The notes under the pieces were generated by a model. The model was given only the letters and a program-made list of their open reading frames with translations. It had not been told where the DNA came from and did no database searches. A DNA stretch of 25,129 nucleotides from a virus. A program made the translations under genes and the position numbers. Positions within the stretch are counted from its first letter, which is position 1. Each line of letters opens with the position of its first letter. Shown here one piece after another: positions 1 to 7,702 of the stretch. Where the stretch lies: positions 1-25,129 of the IMG/VR virus record IMGVR_UViG_3300044522_000764. The stretch is one strand, 5' to 3'.

Positions 1-31
1 CTTGGTATCTCATTCCTGACTTCGATAAACT

Positions 32-283
32 ATGAAACACACAGACAACGTGGGCTCGCTCTCGCGCAATAAACGCAAGGAGACGGAGAAGCAACCGCCC
101 TACACGGGCTCGGCGATCATTGAGGGGAAGGCGTATTGGGTGAGCGCGTTCATTAACGAAAGCAAAGAAAATGGGGAAAAATATTTTCGTCTCTACTACA
201 AACTCAAGGAGGGTGTGGCGGCTGCTGCGACTCCTGCTTCCACGAATCCGAACGATATTGAGGGGCCGGATATTCCTTTCTGA
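32..283 (+). CDS. Small phage protein, DUF736-like with SSB-like acidic C-terminal tip
   Basis: An 83-residue protein. Seen: a basic N-terminus, then a segment around residues 23-60 (YTGSAIIEGKAYWVSAFINE, followed by GEKYFRLYYKLKE) that resembles the small beta-barrel-like DUF736 and phage single-strand-binding-related proteins. The last residues are DIEGPDIPF. Bacterial SSB proteins end in a comparable acidic tip (DDDIPF) that recruits replication and repair enzymes, so a role at phage single-stranded DNA is inferred. There is no Shine-Dalgarno sequence before the ATG. Its TGA overlaps the ATG of the next gene by one base, which suggests coupled translation. The family assignment is by pattern only, and it could be an unrelated small phage protein. 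Confidence 0.6.
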   Translation: MKHTDNVGSLSRNKRKETEKQPPYTGSAIIEGKAYWVSAFINESKENGEKYFRLYYKLKEGVAAAATPASTNPNDIEGPDIPF

Positions 284-525
284 TGGGCGCTGATATTGAT
301 CCTGCGGTGTGGTGCGTGGGGCCGGATGAGCCTTGGTATCGCGCGGTGCTGGCGAAGGTGGATGACCATCTCGCGGATGCAAACTACCTTGTGCGCAATT
401 TCCAGACGGCGCAGCAGCATGGCTTCATTGCTCATGCGGCGGGGCAGCTTGAGGCTTTGTCGCTACTGCGTGAGGAGATGGAGCGTATGCGTGCGGAGGC
501 GATGGAAACTTCCCTTCAGTCGTAA
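283..525 (+). CDS. Small hypothetical phage protein
   Basis: An 80-residue protein not recognised as a known family. It starts at the TGATG overlap with the gene at 32-283, so it is probably made by reinitiation. The sequence is mostly helical in character: an N-terminal part with WCVGPDEPWYRAVLAKVDDH and a C-terminal amphipathic helix rich in Glu, Met and Arg (LREEMERMRAEAMET). No signal peptide or membrane segment is apparent. It is the last gene before the control region that precedes the capsid module, so it may belong to the end of the preceding (packaging or replication) block. No function is proposed. Confidence 0.6.
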   Translation: MGADIDPAVWCVGPDEPWYRAVLAKVDDHLADANYLVRNFQTAQQHGFIAHAAGQLEALSLLREEMERMRAEAMETSLQS

Positions 526-532
526 AGTTTTA

Positions 533-562
533 TCGTCCCATTTCGTCCCGTTTCGTCCGGTT
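533..562. repeat. Triple decamer direct repeat (TCGTCC core, 10-bp period)
   Basis: Three adjacent decamers, TCGTCCCATT, TCGTCCCGTT and TCGTCCGGTT, start at 533, 543 and 553. The 10-bp period places the TCGTCC cores on one face of the helix. They lie in the 196-base gap before the scaffold gene, about 30 bases upstream of the candidate promoter motif at 595. A protein-binding operator is a reasonable inference, but the sequence shows no regulator. Confidence 0.5.
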
Positions 563-594
563 AAGGCCCGTTTTGCCAATACCCTATTGCGCCT

Positions 595-613
595 TTGAAA
601 AAGCTCCCGCATA
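595..613 (+). promoter_or_regulatory. Candidate phage promoter motif, copy 1
   Basis: TTGAAA at 595-600 and CTCCCGCATA at 604-613. The same arrangement occurs at 6292-6309 and 11531-11548 with TTGACA. This copy has one extra base between the two halves and lies ahead of the scaffold and capsid genes. The gap between TTGAAA and a TATA-like box is too short for an ordinary sigma-70 promoter, so the factor that reads it is unknown. Confidence 0.45.
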
Positions 614-721
614 TCACGTTCACACACGGGGGCTGAACTGCCTGTGGCGACTTCTCAATGGTTGCGGAGCCGCATAAAAACTCAGTTCTGGAGCAGTTAC
701 TTGGAGACGTTAGAAAATTCC

Positions 722-1744
722 ATGGAAGACAATACAGCAGGATTTAGCATCGGCGACGTGCTGGATGAGCTAGGGGTAAATATCCCGACCTCGGACGAGC
801 AGATTCCCGACACCGGCGAAGTGACCGAGCAATCGGAAGCGGAGGTGCCAGAGGAGGCGGTCGCAGATGGAGCAGACAATACAAACGAAGACACCGAAGA
901 GATCGAGGAGGAGCCTACCGAAGACGCCGATGAGGAGTCTGAGGATCCCGAGGCGGATGAGGATGAGCCGGAGGCGGAGGACCGCACGGTTAAAAAACTC
1001 AATCGCCGAGTGGATAAACTCACTGCCCGAGCGAAGACGGCTGAGGAACGCGCTGCGTCCCTGGAGTCGGAACTCGCTATGGCCCGCGATGCGGTGACGA
1101 AGGCGCAACCGATCGTGCTGCAAAGCGCGAACGACCCGTTGAGCAATGTCACTACGGCGGATGATCTGGATGCAAGGTTAGCAAGTGCCAACGTCATCAT
1201 CGACGATGTGCCGGAGCTGATCGCGCGTGCGGACTATGAGGGCGGCGAGGTGGAGCTACCGATGGGCGATGGCACGACGAGGAAGTTCACGAAAGCGGAA
1301 CTCCAAGAGCGCCTACGCTTGGCTAAGAGCATCATCAAAAATGAACCCGTGCGCCGGAAATATCTAGCGGAAAGGGACTCATTCGTAAATGAGGCGCAGC
1401 ATACCTACCCCGAGTTTTTTAAAGAGACGCCCCAGCGGCAGATGATGGTGGAAACCCTCAAGACCTACCCTGAGCTATCTCGCTTGCCGAATATCGAACT
1501 CATCATTGGTGATGCGATACGAGGCCAGCAAATACGCTTCTCTCAATACGAGGCCCTTCAAAAGAAGGCCGCTGGTGCCAAGGTCAGTCCCGCAACAGCT
1601 ACCGCCAAGCCGACGTTGGCCCCGAAGGTGATCTCTCCGAACTCTGCTCCGAAAAAGAAATCTAAACCCGACGCGCTGGATGCCTTGAAAAAATCCGGAA
1701 ACCGCGAGGCGGCTGAACAATTCATGTCCAGCATCTTCGATTAA
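722..1744 (+). CDS. Capsid scaffolding protein
   Basis: A 340-residue protein directly upstream of the major capsid gene, the usual place for a scaffold. Seen: a strongly acidic region at about residues 23-87, a charged coiled-coil-like helix at about 89-125, a mixed middle, and a basic Lys-rich C-terminal segment (KKKSKPDALDALKK) ending in FMSSIFD. Acidic, helical scaffolds with a basic C-terminal capsid-binding tail are typical of tailed phages. The frame stays open back to a GTG at 644, which would add 26 residues. The ATG at 722 is preferred because it has GGAG at 703-706, although that spacing is long, and because the extension is compositionally different. The role is inferred from position and composition, not from a recognised family. 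Confidence 0.7.
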   Translation: MEDNTAGFSIGDVLDELGVNIPTSDEQIPDTGEVTEQSEAEVPEEAVADGADNTNEDTEEIEEEPTEDADEESEDPEADEDEPEAEDRTVKKLNRRVDKLTARAKTAEERAASLESELAMARDAVTKAQPIVLQSANDPLSNVTTADDLDARLASANVIIDDVPELIARADYEGGEVELPMGDGTTRKFTKAELQERLRLAKSIIKNEPVRRKYLAERDSFVNEAQHTYPEFFKETPQRQMMVETLKTYPELSRLPNIELIIGDAIRGQQIRFSQYEALQKKAAGAKVSPATATAKPTLAPKVISPNSAPKKKSKPDALDALKKSGNREAAEQFMSSIFD

Positions 1745-1787
1745 ACAACACCCAATCAAACCCCAGAACTAACCCCCCAATAACATT

Positions 1788-2798
1788 ATGGCAGCTACAA
1801 GCATACTCACAATCAAAGGTCAGAAAGAAGACCTCTCCGACGCAATGGTCCTCATCGAGCCAGGCGATACACCCCTTTTCTCGATGTGCAAAAAATCCAA
1901 AGAACCAACCAACGTGTTGTTCTCTTGGCCCGCCGATAAATACAACGACCCGCAGACCGCAGGCGTGATGGCGAACGACGATGTGACAACCTTCGACGAC
2001 GAGCACGCTAACCGCGAACTCCTCTCGGGCCGCATCCAAAAAGTGCGCCGTTCCTTCCAGGTCGATGACCTCGTTGAGAATGTCGCCGACGTGGCTGGAG
2101 TTGGCCGCAAGCAGGCTTTCAATAAATCCGCCGCCAAAGCTCTTGTGGAGCTGAAGATCGACATCGAGGCTATCCTCGGTTCCGATAACGATTCCCAAGT
2201 GGCGACCGGCTCTGTCCCTTACAAGACTCGCGGTGTCGGAAGCTGGATCGCTAGTGGCGCTCAAGCCGATACAGCGACAGCAGTTCCTGCTACCTTCCGC
2301 ACCCCAGCGGCCTCGATCAACGCGACTGCGACTGCTTCCCTCACAGAAGCTAACGTGATCGACGTGATGGAGAGCATCTTCAAGGTCCGCCGCGCTCGTC
2401 GCAACTACGACCTCGTTTGTGGCACTAGCCTCAAGCGTGCCTTCACGAACTTTATCCGCACCCAAACTGGCTCGACCAACGTCATGTCCAGCGTGCGCAC
2501 GTTCAATACGAACCTCGAGAGCAAGAAGATCGTGAACACGATCGACATCTACGAGTCCGACTTCGGTACGGTCTCCCTGCACGTCTCGACCTACCTGGCG
2601 AATGGTGCGGCCGCAGCGGTCTCCGCTGCCCGTGGCTATGTGCTCGACATGGATCTGGTCTCGATCGGGTTCAACCGCAAGCCTCGTATGGAAGAGCTCG
2701 AAGACCGTGGCGGTGGACGCCGTGGATTCTGCGACGCCATCTTTGGCGTGGCGGTGAGCAATCCTTCTGTGCTCGGCAAGTTCGCAGCGACGACTTAA
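1788..2798 (+). CDS. Major capsid protein, SU10-type HK97 fold
   Basis: A 336-residue protein that forms the icosahedral head. The N-terminal pattern (GQKEDLSDAMVLIEPGDTPL at about residues 11-30), a central helix-rich region (LVENVADVAGVGRKQAFNKS), the IDVMESIFKVRRARRNYDLV segment and the C-terminal LDMDLVSIGFNRKPRMEELE segment match the SU10 major capsid family (formerly DUF5309). Length is in the usual range. The leader contains TAACCCCCC and AATAACATT but no Shine-Dalgarno sequence. A strong terminator starts 15 bases after the stop, which would cap an abundant capsid transcript. A long antisense frame across this gene is a codon-bias shadow. Confidence 0.88.
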   Translation: MAATSILTIKGQKEDLSDAMVLIEPGDTPLFSMCKKSKEPTNVLFSWPADKYNDPQTAGVMANDDVTTFDDEHANRELLSGRIQKVRRSFQVDDLVENVADVAGVGRKQAFNKSAAKALVELKIDIEAILGSDNDSQVATGSVPYKTRGVGSWIASGAQADTATAVPATFRTPAASINATATASLTEANVIDVMESIFKVRRARRNYDLVCGTSLKRAFTNFIRTQTGSTNVMSSVRTFNTNLESKKIVNTIDIYESDFGTVSLHVSTYLANGAAAAVSAARGYVLDMDLVSIGFNRKPRMEELEDRGGGRRGFCDAIFGVAVSNPSVLGKFAATT

Positions 2799-2813
2799 TT
2801 CCCCGTCCCCCCA

Positions 2814-2874
2814 GTGGCCCGCCGGTGGCCTCCGCAATGGAGGCCGCCGGATAACGGGCTACCCCCTTTTTTTT
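2814..2874 (+). terminator. Rho-independent terminator after the capsid gene
   Basis: A long hairpin: outer stem GTGGCCCG (2814-2821) with CGGGCTAC (2855-2862), one G-T pair. The inner stem is CCGG and GGCCTCC (2822-2833) with GGAGGCC and CCGG (2839-2850), loop GCAAT and an ATAA bulge. It is followed by CCCCC and eight T residues (2867-2874). The next gene starts only 5 bases after the T run. Confidence 0.85.
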
Positions 2875-2879
2875 AATCT

Positions 2880-3230
2880 ATGGATGCTATCTCGGAAATA
2901 CTCGACGAAATCCCAAGTGAGACGGCGGATGCGGCGAAGGCGGCGATATTTGAAAACTGGAATGCTAAGGCGGAATCCGCCATGGATCGCCAGCGCGTGA
3001 TCGCCAAGCAGAATGCCTCGGAGAATTTCAAATCCGTGAATGGCATCGGCGAGATGGTTCTCTCCATAGACCCGCAGATATATCACTTCTGGAATTGGAA
3101 GGTGCCTGGATGCTGGCGCGACAGCGATTTCATTCGCTGGTTCAAGCGCAGTTTCCCCGAGTGCGTCGTGAAGTGCGGCGGCACGGGTAAATCTATGTTC
3201 CTCATGCCTGGTCTTCTTAAGACGGCCTAA
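2880..3230 (+). CDS. Small conserved phage head-region protein
   Basis: A 116-residue protein between capsid and portal. The N-terminal half is charged and helical (residues 1-50). The C-terminal half has the pattern SIDPQIYHFWNWKVPGCWRD, then FIRWFKRSFPECVVKCGGTG. This resembles small proteins that follow capsid genes in other phages (a Tyr-His-Trp motif, then Cys-Trp-Asp and a Phe-Pro-Glu turn), recalled from memory and without a known function. There is no signal or membrane segment. It starts right after the terminator T-tract, with the leader CCCCCTTTTTTTTAATCT. A minor head or decoration role is possible but not shown. Confidence 0.7.
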   Translation: MDAISEILDEIPSETADAAKAAIFENWNAKAESAMDRQRVIAKQNASENFKSVNGIGEMVLSIDPQIYHFWNWKVPGCWRDSDFIRWFKRSFPECVVKCGGTGKSMFLMPGLLKTA

Positions 3231-3238
3231 CTTCCTTT

Positions 3239-3254
3239 CCCCCTTTTTTTAATA
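3239..3254 (+). promoter_or_regulatory. Pyrimidine-tract leader of the portal gene
   Basis: CCCCCTTTTTTTAATA stands directly before the portal ATG. It nearly repeats the leader at 2862-2879 (CCCCC, T8, AATCT), but there is no hairpin of note before it, so here it is unlikely to be a terminator. There is no Shine-Dalgarno sequence. A pyrimidine-rich ribosome-loading tract is one possible reading. Confidence 0.35.
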
Positions 3255-5348
3255 ATGCACGACGACGATGAAATCCGCGATTCCAAATACTGGGTCGGCC
3301 AGCTAACGCAAGCGGCGACCGATGGGTCTTGGTTTTCTAGCCTTCGTTCTAAGAACTACGACACCCGTATGTCGCTCTGGGATGGGCAATCCTCGGACGG
3401 CAAGAAGTGGGCGAGTAACTACGGACGCAAAGTTTTCCCATGGGAAGGTGGAGCGGACTGCCGTATCCGGCTGGCGGACCTTATCTGCAACCGAGATGCG
3501 CAGCTCTGCCTCACCGCCACTTTTGCTTCCCGCCTCCAGATGCTACCCGTGGAGAGCAGCGATGCGCTGGCCCGCACGGCAGCAGAGTCGGTGCTGAAGT
3601 GGATGCTTTTTACCCATTGCGCAGATGACCTCCGCCGCGAGCTTGAGCTAGCACTTAACATACGAAACACCTACGGCCTTGCTGTGATGGGGGTCTTCTG
3701 GCGCACTACTACTCGCACGGAAACCAAGACGTTCACGCTCGAGGAGCTCATGGCTATGGCGGCGGAGACGCAAGACCCCGCGCTCGGGGCCTTGATCGGC
3801 GCGATACTCGATCCTCTCCAAGAGGAAGTGGCGGCTGAGATCATCAATAGTATGTACGAAGGCGCTGGCACGTCGGCAAATATCCGCACGCTCCGCGAGG
3901 GCGGCACGGTGGAAGTGCCGGTGCCATACATCTTCGAGTCTAAGCCGGAGTGGACGGCGCTGGAGCCATTCAATGATGTGATCTTCCCTACGGCGACGTA
4001 TGACCTTCAACGTGCCCCGTGGATCGCCCGCCGCGAGATGATCTCCTGCGAGGAGCTGGAGGAGCGTGTGACGACGGAGGGCTACCCTTATAAATTTTAC
4101 GAAGAGTGCGAGAAGCACAAGGGCGCGAGCCTCTGGCCGCTCTACTCGCAACAGAATAACAACCGACGGGATAATATCCTGTGGCAAGACTACCGCGACC
4201 TCATTGAGATCTGGCACGTTTACTCGAAAGAGATCGACGAGAAGACGGGCGCGACCAAGGTGATGTGCCGCATCATGCACCCGAATGTGGAAGAGTGCGC
4301 GAAGGAAGAAATCTCTCCCTACACGCATGGCAACTACCCATTCATTGAGCTGCCGCGCGAGCGGGTGAGCCGGTGCTTGCTGGAGAGTCGCAGTATTCCT
4401 GAGATCGTCTCGACGATGCAGGCGGAGATCAAGACGCAGCGCGACTACCGCAGCGACCGTGCTGGCATTGCCATCCTCCCGCCCATGCGTGTGCCTGCGA
4501 ACCGTGGCAAGCTGGACATCGTGCTCGGGCCTGCCGTGCAGATACCGGAGCGTAGGCCGAATGAGTTTGGCTGGATGCAACCGCCGCCCTTTGACCAAGG
4601 AACCATCGAAGTCGAGCGGGCCGTCCGCCGCGATGTGAATGAATACTTTGGGCTGAATGGTGACGGGGTGGACCCGAACTATGTGGCCCTTGTGCAACAG
4701 CACACCGTTGACCGCTGGCTCCGCGACTACAAAGCTATCGTCACTCAGACCTACCAACTCATGCAGCAATACATGCAGCCGGTGGAGATCCTTCGCATCT
4801 CGGGTGGGCAAGCTCTGCCTTTCTCTGCGGCGCGTGAAGACATCCAAGGGAAGTTTGATCTCACCATTGATTTCGATGCAAAGAATCTCGATGCCGAGGC
4901 GCTGGGCGTGAAGCTCGACTACATCTCGAAGGCGGTCGTGCCGCTGGATACGGCGGGCGTGATCGACCGTGCTGGCCTTGTGAAATTCATTATGGGTGCC
5001 GTGGATCCGGTGCTGGCACAAATGCTGGTGCGCGACCCTGGCCCCGCTGCGGCGATGGAGGCAAACGAAGAACAACTTGCCTTCACAAAGATCGCGGCAG
5101 GCACCGAGCCGGAACTCCCAGGCGAAGGGGTGAATCACCAACTCCGCGCCCAAGTGCTCCAAGGCATCATCCAAGCCAACCCTGCAGTGCAGCAACGCTA
5201 CGGGCAGGATGAAATCTTCAAGGGCATGATCGACGCCCGCATGAAGGCGCTTCAGTTCCAACTTCAGCAACAACAAAACGCACAGATCGGCCGCATGGGA
5301 ACCATGCCCGCCTTGCAGCAACAGCAAATGCAATCCCCCCAACAATGA
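3255..5348 (+). CDS. Portal protein
   Basis: A 697-residue portal, the ring at the head vertex through which DNA is packaged and ejected. Seen: KVFPWEGGADCRIRLADLIC at about residues 59-78, matching the common portal pattern of Phe-Pro-Gly-x-x-Asp-x-Arg-Ile-Pro-Leu. A mid-region follows with PYIFESKPEWTALEPFNDVI and HGNYPFIELPRE, then a long helical stretch (STMQAEIKTQRDYRSDRAGI) typical of the crown and stem. The C-terminus is very Gln-rich. The size suits podovirus portals. The stop overlaps the start of the adaptor gene by 4 bases (ATGA). The assignment rests on motif pattern, size and position after the capsid. Confidence 0.85.
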   Translation: MHDDDEIRDSKYWVGQLTQAATDGSWFSSLRSKNYDTRMSLWDGQSSDGKKWASNYGRKVFPWEGGADCRIRLADLICNRDAQLCLTATFASRLQMLPVESSDALARTAAESVLKWMLFTHCADDLRRELELALNIRNTYGLAVMGVFWRTTTRTETKTFTLEELMAMAAETQDPALGALIGAILDPLQEEVAAEIINSMYEGAGTSANIRTLREGGTVEVPVPYIFESKPEWTALEPFNDVIFPTATYDLQRAPWIARREMISCEELEERVTTEGYPYKFYEECEKHKGASLWPLYSQQNNNRRDNILWQDYRDLIEIWHVYSKEIDEKTGATKVMCRIMHPNVEECAKEEISPYTHGNYPFIELPRERVSRCLLESRSIPEIVSTMQAEIKTQRDYRSDRAGIAILPPMRVPANRGKLDIVLGPAVQIPERRPNEFGWMQPPPFDQGTIEVERAVRRDVNEYFGLNGDGVDPNYVALVQQHTVDRWLRDYKAIVTQTYQLMQQYMQPVEILRISGGQALPFSAAREDIQGKFDLTIDFDAKNLDAEALGVKLDYISKAVVPLDTAGVIDRAGLVKFIMGAVDPVLAQMLVRDPGPAAAMEANEEQLAFTKIAAGTEPELPGEGVNHQLRAQVLQGIIQANPAVQQRYGQDEIFKGMIDARMKALQFQLQQQQNAQIGRMGTMPALQQQQMQSPQQ

Positions 5349-6283
5349 GGACGACCTCTTACAAATCCATTCGTGATGGCGTGATCTCCCGCATGGGCAT
5401 TGATCCCGCGCAGACGCTTATGGATTCGCAGGCGACGGCTCTGGCGGAGTATTTGACTACCGCTGCCGCGACATCGTGGACGTTCTTCGATTGGCCGGAA
5501 ATTTATCTCACCGAGGAACGCACGCCGAATGGCTCGGCTTGGTTTGCGACCGGCTATGTTTACCTCTCCGATTATGTCGGCACCGTTGCCTACTTTGGCC
5601 GTGCTCCGGCTAACTCGGAGACGACAGACTTGCTGTGGCGGGTGAAGAAGATCACGACGAATAACAACGGCGATGTGCTCTCGGTCGAGACGGCGGTGAA
5701 TGTGGCGTGGGATGACCGTGCCTCGGCGACCTATGCCGTTTCCACTAATAACGACGCCGAGATTCCGTACATCCTTTTTGACCAGGATAACCTCTCTCCC
5801 ATCGGCGAGATCATGGCTATATGGGACGCTGACCCGACGAGCGGAGTCTATGCCCGCAAGGTGCGGTATCTGCTCAACGAGGACCGTGTGCTGCTCATCG
5901 ACGCGACGAGCGAGACGGGCAATGTGTGGGTGCAGTTCCTGCTTCCGCAGCCGCGCTTCACTACGGTCGAGTACTCTGCCGGTGCCGCTTACTCTGCCGG
6001 AGATGTCGTGTATTACAACACGACCGGCGATTGCTATGTCGCCCGCAAAGCCACGACCGGCAACCTCCCGAGCGATTCGGAATACTGGCGCCGCTACCGC
6101 GTGCCTTCGTTCCTTTCCGACTATCTGAAATTCTACGCCCTCGCGGAGACACTTTCGGAGGACGGCCAGACGGACAAGGCTAACTTCCAGTTCGCCCGTG
6201 CTGAGGGCATCCTACAGCAACGCATGGACGACGCCTGGCTGCGCAAAGGCGAGGTACGCACTTGGACTGCTCGCTTCAACTAA
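5345..6283 (+). CDS. Head-tail adaptor or tail protein with an embedded CBM-like module
   Basis: A 312-residue protein overlapping the portal stop by 4 bases. The N-terminal part (residues 1-60) and the C-terminal helices (LKFYALAETLSEDGQTDKAN, then FARAEGILQQRMDDAW at about 261-298) resemble adaptor proteins that follow the portal. Between them, at about residues 207-254, lies YSAGAAYSAGDVVYYNTTGD, then YVARKATTGNLPSDSEYWRR. This is close to chitin- or cellulose-binding CBM5/12 modules (Trp/Tyr, Gly-Asp-Val-Val, Tyr-x-Ala, Thr-x-Gly-x-x-Pro, Trp). An adaptor with a surface carbohydrate-binding module is inferred; a pure tail or baseplate role is the alternative. Confidence 0.62.
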   Translation: MRTTSYKSIRDGVISRMGIDPAQTLMDSQATALAEYLTTAAATSWTFFDWPEIYLTEERTPNGSAWFATGYVYLSDYVGTVAYFGRAPANSETTDLLWRVKKITTNNNGDVLSVETAVNVAWDDRASATYAVSTNNDAEIPYILFDQDNLSPIGEIMAIWDADPTSGVYARKVRYLLNEDRVLLIDATSETGNVWVQFLLPQPRFTTVEYSAGAAYSAGDVVYYNTTGDCYVARKATTGNLPSDSEYWRRYRVPSFLSDYLKFYALAETLSEDGQTDKANFQFARAEGILQQRMDDAWLRKGEVRTWTARFN

Positions 6284-6291
6284 CCCCCCAC

Positions 6292-6309
6292 TTGACACCC
6301 TCCCGCATA
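6292..6309 (+). promoter_or_regulatory. Candidate phage promoter motif, copy 2
   Basis: TTGACA (6292-6297) and CTCCCGCATA (6300-6309), followed by an A/T-rich stretch and the ATG at 6324. It is identical to the copy at 11531-11548 except for one base between the halves, and both are preceded by CAC. It sits in the only gap between the adaptor and the fibre block. Confidence 0.55.
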
Positions 6310-6323
6310 ATAAAAATAACGAT

Positions 6324-6611
6324 ATGAGTAATCCCACAATCCAGATCGCCGCCCGCAGTTCCGCTGGCATAGTGCAACCCGTGCAAGCTACACCAGATGG
6401 GGCTCTGCGAGTCACGACAGGTTTTGCGCTACCGCTCTACGACAAATTCCAAATCTATAAAGTCGGAGCTACGAACAACACCGACTACACGGAATACAGC
6501 TTTAGCGGAACCGCCGTCGCCCGCATTCGCATGACTTATTTCGGCGGCGTCCCCACCACCGACAACGCCCAGCTTCAAACCTCCTTCATCCAGTATCCCC
6601 CCTTCGCATAA
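6324..6611 (+). CDS. Small tail-region structural protein
   Basis: A 95-residue protein. An upstream in-frame ATG at 6198 would run far into the adaptor gene, so the ATG at 6324, 14 bases after the promoter-like motif, is chosen. The sequence is beta-rich, with small and polar residues (GIVQPVQATPDGALRVTTGF, then DYTEYSFSGTAVARIRMTYF). It resembles small phage proteins with alternating Thr, Val and Tyr that are encoded beside fibre genes, recalled from memory and without a defined function. The stop overlaps the next ATG by one base (TAATG). It may be a minor fibre or baseplate component. Confidence 0.6.
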   Translation: MSNPTIQIAARSSAGIVQPVQATPDGALRVTTGFALPLYDKFQIYKVGATNNTDYTEYSFSGTAVARIRMTYFGGVPTTDNAQLQTSFIQYPPFA

Positions 6612-6883
6612 TGTCGCAAATCGCTTTCGATCCCCTAACAGGAAATATGGTCAGCACGACCGCCCAGGTCGCGCAGCTCGACTCGTCGGGCCAAATCTCG
6701 GGCGCGATGATCCCCGACGACTTCGACGACGTGCAGAGGTTTTCGACGCTTGCCGACTTCCCGCAAGTGGGCGTCGTGGCCCGCATTTATTTTTCGGCAG
6801 ATAACAATGTCCCGCACCGTTGGGACCCCGACACACTTTCCTACATGCCCATCGTCGCCGATTCGGACGGCGGTGAGTTTTAG
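6611..6883 (+). CDS. Small tail-fibre-type protein
   Basis: A 90-residue protein, translationally coupled to the upstream gene (TAATG). Residues 38-82 (DDVQRFSTLADFPQVGVVAR, then IYFSADNNVPHRWDPDTLSY) match a short module common near the ends of phage fibre proteins. Its pattern is Asp-Asp-Val, Leu-x-x-Phe-Pro-x-x-Gly, Ile-Tyr, Asp-x-Asn-x-x-x-Arg-Trp and Tyr. Here the module is a separate small gene instead of part of a long fibre. It could be a fibre cap, linker or chaperone. Confidence 0.62.
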   Translation: MSQIAFDPLTGNMVSTTAQVAQLDSSGQISGAMIPDDFDDVQRFSTLADFPQVGVVARIYFSADNNVPHRWDPDTLSYMPIVADSDGGEF

Positions 6884-6922
6884 GACTAACCCCGCAGATA
6901 CAACAACCCCCCTAAATAATAT

Positions 6923-7693
6923 ATGGCAAATCTAAGAATCAAACGGCGCTTGACCGGCGCAGCCGGAGCCCCATCCAGCTTGCTTTCGGGCGAGCCAGCC
7001 TACAACAAAATCGACGGCATCCTCTATATTGGCGACGGCTCAGCCGTAGTGCCAGTCGGTGGTGCTCATTACGCGACCGCAGCAGCCCTCGCCAGCGAGA
7101 GCAGCGCACGCACATCAGCAGTCTCAGCAGAGGCTTCCCGTGCGACAGCAGCGGAATCGGCCCTCGGAACACGCATCGACAATGTCCTGACAAATGTGGA
7201 CGCCACGGCGCTCAATTCGTTGAGCGAAATCGTCACCGCATTCCAAGGTGCGGACAGCACCCTCAATGGTGCTATCACCAGCCTCGCCACCAGCGCTTCC
7301 AGCGCATTGACCTCAGAGGTCAATCGTGCGACTGCCGCTGAAGGTGTCATCGCCGCGAACCTCGCGACAGAAATCACCGACCGCGCATCAGCGATCACGA
7401 CGGTCCAAGGCAATATCAACACCGTTGCATCGAATCTCGCCAGCGAGACTTCCGCTCGCACCAGTGCTGATTCCACATTGACATCGAACCTCTCGAGCGA
7501 AATCTCGCGTGCGACCGCCGCTGAAGGCGTCGTAGCCGCGAACCTCGCGACAGAGATCACGGATCGTGCCTCAGCAGTGACCGCAGTGACCAGCTCGCTG
7601 AACAGCGAGATTTCACGCGCCACAGCAGCCGAAAATTCTCTCGACGGTCGTCTCGACGCCATCGAAGCAGAAATCGACGGCGGCAGCTTCTAG
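6923..7693 (+). CDS. Tail fibre protein, coiled-coil repeats
   Basis: A 256-residue fibre protein. The N-terminal 45 residues (NLRIKRRLTGAAGAPSSLLS, then GEPAYNKIDGILYIGDGS) are the common phage fibre start with Arg-Arg, Leu-x-x-Gly-Glu-x-x-Tyr and Ile-Gly-Asp-Gly. The rest is Ala/Ser/Thr-rich with heptad character. It contains a 61-residue repeat: units begin at about residues 131 and 192 and share RATAAEG, AANLATEITDRASA and TSSLN-like segments. It ends in a coiled-coil stop (SLDGRLDAIEAEIDGGSF). A trimeric, elongated fibre is inferred. A strong terminator begins 9 bases after the stop. The leader is C- and A-rich without a Shine-Dalgarno sequence. Confidence 0.75.
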   Translation: MANLRIKRRLTGAAGAPSSLLSGEPAYNKIDGILYIGDGSAVVPVGGAHYATAAALASESSARTSAVSAEASRATAAESALGTRIDNVLTNVDATALNSLSEIVTAFQGADSTLNGAITSLATSASSALTSEVNRATAAEGVIAANLATEITDRASAITTVQGNINTVASNLASETSARTSADSTLTSNLSSEISRATAAEGVVAANLATEITDRASAVTAVTSSLNSEISRATAAENSLDGRLDAIEAEIDGGSF

Positions 7694-7702
7694 ACCCTCC
7701 CC

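Noticed and set aside
644-721. GTG start giving the scaffold 26 more residues
   Set aside because: The extension is basic and aromatic, unlike the rest of the protein, and the ATG at 722 has an upstream GGAG, though with long spacing. The GTG cannot be excluded.
1722-2837. A 371-codon open frame on the - strand across the capsid gene
   Set aside because: It is a shadow of the capsid gene with no recognisable domain, and it would read through the terminator stem.
3211-3223. Short hairpin GTCTT-CTT-AAGAC before a T run, as a terminator
   Set aside because: The stem is only 5 base pairs, the loop has 3 bases, it lies inside the coding region, and the T run is about 20 bases away.
3648-5345. 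A 565-codon open frame on the - strand across the portal gene
   Set aside because: It is an antisense shadow caused by codon bias in a GC-rich gene. Its Arg/His/Leu-rich translation has no family pattern, while the + strand has a clear portal.
5386-5394. CTCCCGCAT inside the adaptor gene
   Set aside because: It lacks TTGACA at the right distance and lies in coding sequence, so it is taken as chance.
6292-6309. Sigma-54 promoter reading of the TTGACA/CTCCCGCATA motif
   Set aside because: The GA-to-GC spacing is 11 in two copies and 12 in one, whereas sigma-54 needs a fixed 12, and the GG of the -24 box is absent.
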